A stretch of 64,000 nucleotides of DNA from Bursaphelenchus xylophilus (Eukaryota; Nematoda; Chromadorea; Rhabditida; Aphelenchoididae): contig CAJFCV020000002.1 in assembly GCA_904066235.2 (NCBI GenBank), positions 7,254,001-7,318,000 on the forward strand, given 5' to 3'. Of this stretch, positions 58,274-64,000 are shown piece after piece. Both the position numbers and the translations under genes were made by a program. The notes beneath the pieces were generated by a model that was not told the DNA's origin, ran no database searches, and worked only from the letters and a program-made list of their open reading frames with translations. The first letter of the stretch is position 1, and every line of letters starts with the position of its first letter.

Positions 58274-60130
58274 ATGAGCGAGGACTATGAGATCACATTG
58301 AAGCCCACGTCAGTCACATCCAGTCTTGGCACATTTGCAATAAACGAACGATATCAGGCTTCCAAAGCCGAGGTTCACAAGTCGTTAGCGGGTAGGTATA
58401 CATTTAAGTGCTTTTTATCTTTTATCCATTCCATTTTACAACAGAATTTTCAGAGAACAAACCCTTTCCTCATTTTTATTTCGAAGATTTTCTTAGCGAT
58501 TCCTTAGGTGTTAGCCTTTTGGCCCAGGAACTGAAAGCTATCAAAACATGGAGCAGGAAGGCCAACGATCTGTACTCTCTACAACAAACTCAGGATCTCA
58601 ATTTCTTTGATTGGGAGAAATACCCGAATTTATGCTTATTTCGTCGATTCTTGAAGAAACAGCTCAAAGATTACTTGAAGGAAGTCACTAATCTCGATCT
58701 CAACGACCACATTGCTTGCACCGGTAGCCGTTACTTTCAGACAGACACTCTTCTTCCACATGATGACAGTCTGGATGAAAGGGCAATTGCATTTATATTT
58801 TACTTGAGCGAAGACTTTACTCCAGAAGATGGTGGAGAACTTATTGTGTACGATGCTGATCTCAATACTAACAGACCAACTGCAGAAGCCAAACGATTCT
58901 CTCCTAAGCAAAATTCTCTCTTTATATTTCCAGTCCAAACCAATACCTGGCATTCAGTCGCCGAGGTGTTAACGGATAAAGTGAGATTGACATTGAATGG
59001 CTGGTTTCATGTTACTGGAAAGAAATCGGCGGCTGATCCTGCGCCTGAAGCTCCACTCATTAAGACATCTCCTGAATTGAACGTCACAGTAAGGCCCTGT
59101 TTTTATGTAACGACCTTGCAGCTGAATGATATCAGAACGTGGATTAATCCAACCTATGTCAATGTGGGAGCACATAAGGCCATCAAGAAAGAGTTCTCTT
59201 TGCGATCTCAGCTTACTTTAGACAACTTCTTCAATGAGGACTATTACTTTGAAGTCCTCAAGGAATTGGAAGCGTCCAGTTTCAAAGTTCTTGGAACTAT
59301 TGATAGAAGGTAAGGAGAGACTTGGTTACCTCATATTACGTTGCAGAAACATTGAACGTTTAGATGAAAAGGAGATTCCAAAAGACGGAGCGTTGAGGAA
59401 GATGCTTGACCTCTTCCGATCCGAGGCCACAGCCCTCTTCCTGACTCAATGGACTGGACTCAAACTTTATAAAGTCGAGGATATGGATGACCCACGTGAG
59501 TTATTTAATAGTTACAATAAGTATATATTTATTTTCTTAGGCCCTAAAAAGCCCCGAATAGAAGAAAGAGTGAATGATGGTAAGTGAGGCTTGCAGTAGT
59601 CGAAAATGTTTGAAGATGTCAAAATCCTTTCTTCCTTGAGTCGTGTTAAGCATCGTTATTATTCTTTGATCGACAATCAAATGGCAGCAGATGCAGAGCA
59701 CAATGGCTATGCCTTGGACTTGGTCATGTTCTTCATGAAAGACAAAGTGTGGCCAGCCGATGGTGGTGGATTTATCAGCTATGCCGCAGAGAATGATCCC
59801 GATGAGGTGTGTTTCTGCAAATGAATGTCGTTTTACACTTTTTTCAGATATTAAGGATACCACCTCGTAAGAATTCTCTGGCGATCGTGTTCAGAGAACC
59901 AGGAGTGATGCAATTTACAAAGTACGCCAATTGCTTAGTCCAGGATCAAGAATATTACGTTTTTAATCTCACGTATTTTGGTATAAACTATGAGGCGGAT
60001 TCAGAATTGGAGTCGAATGCGGCTGAAGACGAGGTGAGATAACCATTTTTATAATTTATTGGTTTAGGACTCTTTTGATGACGAGGAATTGGAAGATGAT
60101 GAGACAGAAGAACCGGGTCCTTCAAAATAA
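58274..60130 (+). CDS. OGFOD1/Tpa1-type ribosomal prolyl hydroxylase
   Basis: Seven or eight exons (58274-58391, 58445-59088, 59122-59309, 59347-59495, 59541-59579, 59616-59806, 59848-60033, 60068-60130), about 520 residues. The N-terminal Fe(II)/2-oxoglutarate dioxygenase domain has HDD in LPHDDSLDERAIAFIFYL (His and Asp ligands), the distal His in WHSVAEVL and the 2-oxoglutarate Arg in VRLTLNGWFH. A second degenerate double-stranded beta-helix follows (GGGFISYAA, PPRKNSLAIVFR), then an acidic tail. OGFOD1 3-hydroxylates a proline of ribosomal protein uS12. The 33-nt stretch 59089-59121 has intron ends but is also open in frame. Confidence 0.88.
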
Positions 60131-60629
60131 TCTCCATTGTTAAGAATTCACATTTTTGTTGATTTTGTGGTTGTTAAAAATATTATTAAATTCCGTGTAT
60201 TTTATTTCGTAAGCCGTTTGTTGCCTCGTTTACTGTAATGCTCATCAGATGGAAACAAATATCAGCGAAACGAAATGCCAAGAAATTTTTTTGTGCGCCG
60301 ACTTTTTATGTTTATCGCCTCGAATTCGAAGTTTGTGGGTGGGGGAAGGAGACAACAATGGGGGTCAAAGACTCATTGGTTACTAATTGACCGTTCCTTA
60401 TCAGATATGGCTCTGTTTTCCTGATAGTAGCCGCTTTTCCCCTATTTTTAGTCGGTTTCATTTTTTTGTGGCCCCGAAGGTTGTTTACGCTGTCCGATCT
60501 CGGCTGATTCATAATCTCATCCGATTCTGTTGTTATAATGTTCTATTTCCGGATTCGAGAAGATTTTTTAATGCAATTACATGTTTGTCATATCCTAACT
60601 TATTAAGGTTTCAGATCTCTTTTGACAAA
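60131..60629. other. Intergenic, 499 bp
   Basis: A/T-rich with a pyrimidine-rich stretch and a TTTCAG acceptor at about 60613, 16 bases before the next ATG. No coding evidence. Confidence 0.35.
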
Positions 60630-62069
60630 ATGGAGAGGGCTCAGCTGGTTACACTCTCCATTGCCATTTTAATGGTCACTACAGGGTCTCTCAACACGAT
60701 AGCCGCGAAGTAGGTTGTCTTAAGTTTATTGTTATTGGTGTTTAGATGGGCTGACAGTATTGTTGTCGACGGACAGAAGTTTGATCATCCATTCTTCCAA
60801 GCAACTTGCATGTTTATTGGAGAATTCAGTTGCCTTATTGTTTTCTTTTTGCTATATTACATTCAGAAACGTCGTTATAACAGCCGAAATCAGATCGGAA
60901 ATGACGGAGCTGTGTTTGACTTGGACGACATTGACATTGAGGAGCCGAAGTTTCCTAACATTAATCCATTCATCTTTTTGCCTCCTGCTTGTTGCGATGT
61001 GTTGGCGACTTCTTTGATGTACATTGGATTGAATCTTACTACGGCTTCATCTTTTCAGATGCTGAGAGGTGGGTATTTTAATGTAATTCTTATTACTTTC
61101 TTTAGGAGCCGTTATCATCTTCACTGGTTTGTTGTCTGTCGCCTTTTTGAGGGCCCATTTACAACAATTTAAATGGCTCGGTATGATCTTTGTTACTCTT
61201 GGACTCGTCGTTGTTGGTTTATGTGATATTTATGATAGCAGTCCCTCTGAAGATACGAATGCTGTAATCACCGGTAAGGGTAATTTTGGTTTATTTGATT
61301 TTTAGGCGATCTTCTCATCATTATGGCTCAAATCATCGTCGCCATTCAAATGGTTACCGAGCAGGTGTTCCTTGAGCAATACGATGTTCCCCCTCTTCTG
61401 GCTGTCGGTTTGGAAGGTCTCTTCGGAATGGTGATCCTCTCCTTGTTGATGATTCCAATGTACTTTATCCATGTTCCTCATACCTTCTCACACAACCCAT
61501 TTGACCGTTTAGAAGACGTTATTAATGCTTTCCATGACATCAAAGCCCAGCCGATGATTGCGTTGGCTTTGACTTGTACTATTGTCAGCATTGCTTTCTT
61601 CAACTTTGCTGGTGTCAGTGTTACGAAGAGACTCTCCGCAACTTCTCGGATGGTTTTGGACAGCGTGAGAACTCTGGTTATTTGGATTCTGTCGATTCCT
61701 CTGTTTGGAGAAAAGTTTATTCCGTTGCAAGTAAGGTTTTCATATTTTTTTTGCGTTGTGAGGGGGGTACCTAAAATAAATTTTTACATAATGACCCCTC
61801 ACCCGAGAATTTTTGGTCAGCTACGCCCCGGGTTGTGATTTAATAAACACTGGTCTTTTTAGCTGATTGGATTTGGGTTTCTGATTCTGGGAATGTTCAT
61901 CTACAACGATCTCTTGTTTGGTCCATATATTCGGCAGCACTTTATCCCCCGTCTCAGTGGTGGCCCCGGTCTTTTCTGTTCTCGTTTCTGGGGAATCGAG
62001 GTTGAAGATACGAATGAGACATCTCTTCTCGAAGCTGATCTGGAAGAGAACCTGGAAGAACAAGATTAA
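60630..62069 (+). CDS. Solute carrier family 35 member F6-like
   Basis: Five exons (60630-60709, 60746-61068, 61106-61273, 61306-61730, 61863-62069), about 400 residues. It is a ten-helix drug/metabolite-transporter fold. Recognisable SLC35F6 blocks are TTGSLNTIAAKWAD, HPFFQATCMFIGE, PACCDVLATSLMYIGL, SSFQMLRGAVIIFTGLLS, GDLLIIMAQIIVAIQM and SVTKRLSATSRMVLDS. In humans it sits in lysosomal and mitochondrial membranes; the substrate is unknown. The C-terminal tail is acidic (ETSLLEADLEE). CAATAAA lies near 62169. rars-2 starts 219 bp downstream on the same strand. Confidence 0.9.
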
Positions 62070-62288
62070 TTTACAGATTTCTCAAACTTACAACGATTCA
62101 GATTATTTATTTTTTTTGCAAATTTCAACGGGCTTTTAAGAATACGGTATCGTACAGTTGTAAAAACAACAATAAATTGTGATTGACTGTATCTGGAATG
62201 TTTGTAAAGATTAGCTGTTGTTGAATTCAGATAGATTTATTGGAAAACGGGCCAGGTGTTGGGGTGCAGCATGATGGTCCATTTATAG

Positions 62289-63960
62289 ATGTTACTCTAC
62301 TTGAGGCGATTGCAAAATAGGAATTCGGTTTTTAAGCAGATATTCGAGAGTAAGAATATCAAGAACAGAAAGATTGTGGTTGATTATTCATCTCCTAATA
62401 TCGCAAAGCAATTTCATGTTGGAAATCTAAGGTACGATGACATAGTTTTTGTGAGGACATATTTTTTTTTCAGGTCGACCTTGGTAGGTAGCTTCTTTTG
62501 TCGGATCAATCGACTAGCTGGGAATCAAGTGGTATCAATTAATTACCTTGGGGACTGGGGTGCCCAATTCGGTCTCCTGGCCGCTCATTGGCCGGAGAGT
62601 GAATTACGAGTCAAATTCAACGAACTTCCACCAGAAGCCACGCTCTCCGCCAGATTAGAACTTCTTCAGAAGGCCTATGTTGAAGCCGTTCAGCGAGCCA
62701 AACAGGACCGTAATTTCCAACGAGAAACAGCCGCCGTCTTACTGGGCGAGATGGAAAAGGCACTGATCGACAACGATCGTCAGTCCCCCTCTTTAGCTCT
62801 GTGGTTTGCTATTAGAAAACTTTCCCTCCAATATCTGGAAGAATTTTACAACAAGTTGGGAATCTCCTTCGACGTTTATGATGCCGAATCAGAGCATGTC
62901 GCTGCAGCCACGAAGCTGGTGGACCGACTAATTACTGAAGGAATTGTCACGCACACCGCGGATGGACTCTGGGTGATTCGAGAAAGCGGCGGACATGGGT
63001 ATTCTGTGCTTAGGAAGTCAGATGGGTCGACTTTGTATTTGTCCAGGTGAATCATCTTCAGGGGTTATTAACCTAATTGTTTAGGGAACTAGCCGCAACA
63101 TTACATCGAGATGAAGTTCATCAAGCCGATGAATATGTCTACGTTGTCGATCGGGCACAGTCCGGTCACTTCCATCATCTTCAGCATCTTCTTGAAGTGG
63201 TTAAACGTGAAGACCTGGCCAAAAGGATCACTCATTTGGGATTTGGAAGGGTTGTTGGAATGTCAACAAGGTATTTTGTAATCGTTTCCCGTGGTAGTTA
63301 TTTGTTGTAGGCTTGGTAAATGCGAGACTGTGGAACAAATTCTGGTCGATGGGGATCACCAGGCTGTAAAATTCTTACAGAAATCACCTACTATGAAAAT
63401 CTCTGAAGAAGAATTGCCAAAAGTGGCCAGAGAGTTGGCAGAAACGGCATTGTTTATAAATGACATGAAAAGAAACAAGGCTCAAGAGTACACATTCAAC
63501 TTCAAAGAGATCTTCAAGCAGAAAGGCATGTTCGCGATTCAGGTACTGTCACTTTTATTTGAATGATTACGGAAGATCGTAGGAGAAATACTCACGTCTT
63601 ACGTCATTGATCGAGAACAACGCAGATCTGATGATTGAACTGGAAAGAGCGAAGGAATCGGAAAGTTTGTGGAATCAGACCAAATTAGATCCGGAGCAAA
63701 ATATCCGTTTGTTGTGTCAATGCCTCTACGAATTGGATGCTTCTCTCTTCTCGTGTTTCTCCAGCTCCGAGACCGCTCCATTACTTGCTTATTTGTCTAG
63801 ACTAGCCAGTCGCATTGGTCCGGCCATGACAACAGCCCGAGTCATGGACGAACAAGATCGAAAGCTTGCCCTGGGGCGATTAATCGCCTTCGTGGCTTCT
63901 CGGAATGTTCTCGAAGAAGGTCTAGAGTTATTAGGACTGAAACCTCTGCCTCGTTTATGA
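62289..63960 (+). CDS. rars-2: Mitochondrial arginyl-tRNA synthetase
   Basis: Five exons (62289-62431, 62474-63046, 63085-63270, 63311-63543, 63584-63960), 503 residues. Class I signatures: [17 protein letters not shown] carries the HIGH-type motif HVGN, and [11 protein letters not shown] is the arginyl-specific block. DALR anticodon-binding helices fill the last exon ([18 protein letters not shown]). A KMSKS-like element reads GMSTR, as is common in mitochondrial forms. The N terminus ([15 protein letters not shown]) suits a mitochondrial import signal, though the family's long N-terminal domain is short here. AATAAA lies near 63979. The second gene of a possible operon. Confidence 0.93.
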
Positions 63961-64000
63961 AATGTTTATTGTTATCGAATAAAGGAGGTAGTTGATATCA

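Noticed and set aside
1..64000. CRISPR arrays, rRNA genes, bacterial-type operons or a horizontally acquired block
   Set aside because: No spaced identical repeats, no rRNA-like sequence; all recognised genes have spliceosomal introns and eukaryotic relatives.

Overview
This is a gene-dense piece of a nematode nuclear genome. Almost every gene is split by very short introns, many of 32-55 nt, most with a TTTCAG-like acceptor. Several families are typical of nematodes: a degenerate protein tyrosine phosphatase, an MSP-domain protein, a DB-module protein, a CUB-like secreted protein and a divergent Cys-loop channel. Conserved eukaryotic genes sit beside them. I cannot place the species or clade from sequence alone. 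All gene models were spliced by eye from reading frame, splice signals and family knowledge.

Layout. 0-12.5 kb: pseudo-PTP gene (+), a small membrane-protein gene (-) with a hAT-like GGCC-rich element lodged in its 5' part, PIGG of GPI-anchor synthesis (+), an allatostatin-C-type neuropeptide precursor (-), then gene-poor DNA with a MITE pair. 12.6-26.6 kb: nsun-1/NOP2 with a possible alternative membrane tail, a C2H2 zinc-finger gene (-), cct-4, an unknown gene (-), a ligand-gated channel (-), an atypical Rho-like GTPase (+) and a secreted C-type-lectin-like gene (+) whose first intron is a nested MITE. 26.6-29.3 kb has little convincing coding. 29.4-39.2 kb: MSP protein (-), F-box-like protein (+), MARCH E3 ligase (-), rad-23, coa-7 and an unknown membrane protein (+), CUB-like protein (-), lysine-rich membrane protein (+), DB-module protein (-). 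41.3-49.4 kb: calcium-channel alpha-2/delta (+), a two-part membrane protein (-), raga-1 (-). 49.5-64 kb: saps-1 (-), UTP3/SAS10 and a PAWR-like protein (+), ctns-1 (-), OGFOD1, SLC35F6 and mitochondrial rars-2 (+).

Same-strand neighbours 140-220 bp apart (rad-23/coa-7/next gene; saps-1/raga-1; UTP3/PAWR-like; SLC35F6/rars-2) look like trans-spliced operons. The genes do not form one pathway. Pairs with related roles include saps-1 with raga-1 and ctns-1 (phosphatase regulation, lysosomal nutrient sensing, lysosomal cystine export) and nsun-1 with UTP3 (ribosome biogenesis).

The non-coding DNA is rich in small inverted-repeat elements: at least five MITE families, two of them with paired copies in this window. 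A 10-mer, TACAGTAATC, recurs five times in non-coding DNA. I found no CRISPR array, no rRNA and no convincing functional tRNA. No single novel system stands out. The best leads are the nsun-1 tail exons, the atypical GTPase, the neuropeptide gene, the interrupted small-protein gene, the recurrent 10-mer and three apparent GC-AG introns.
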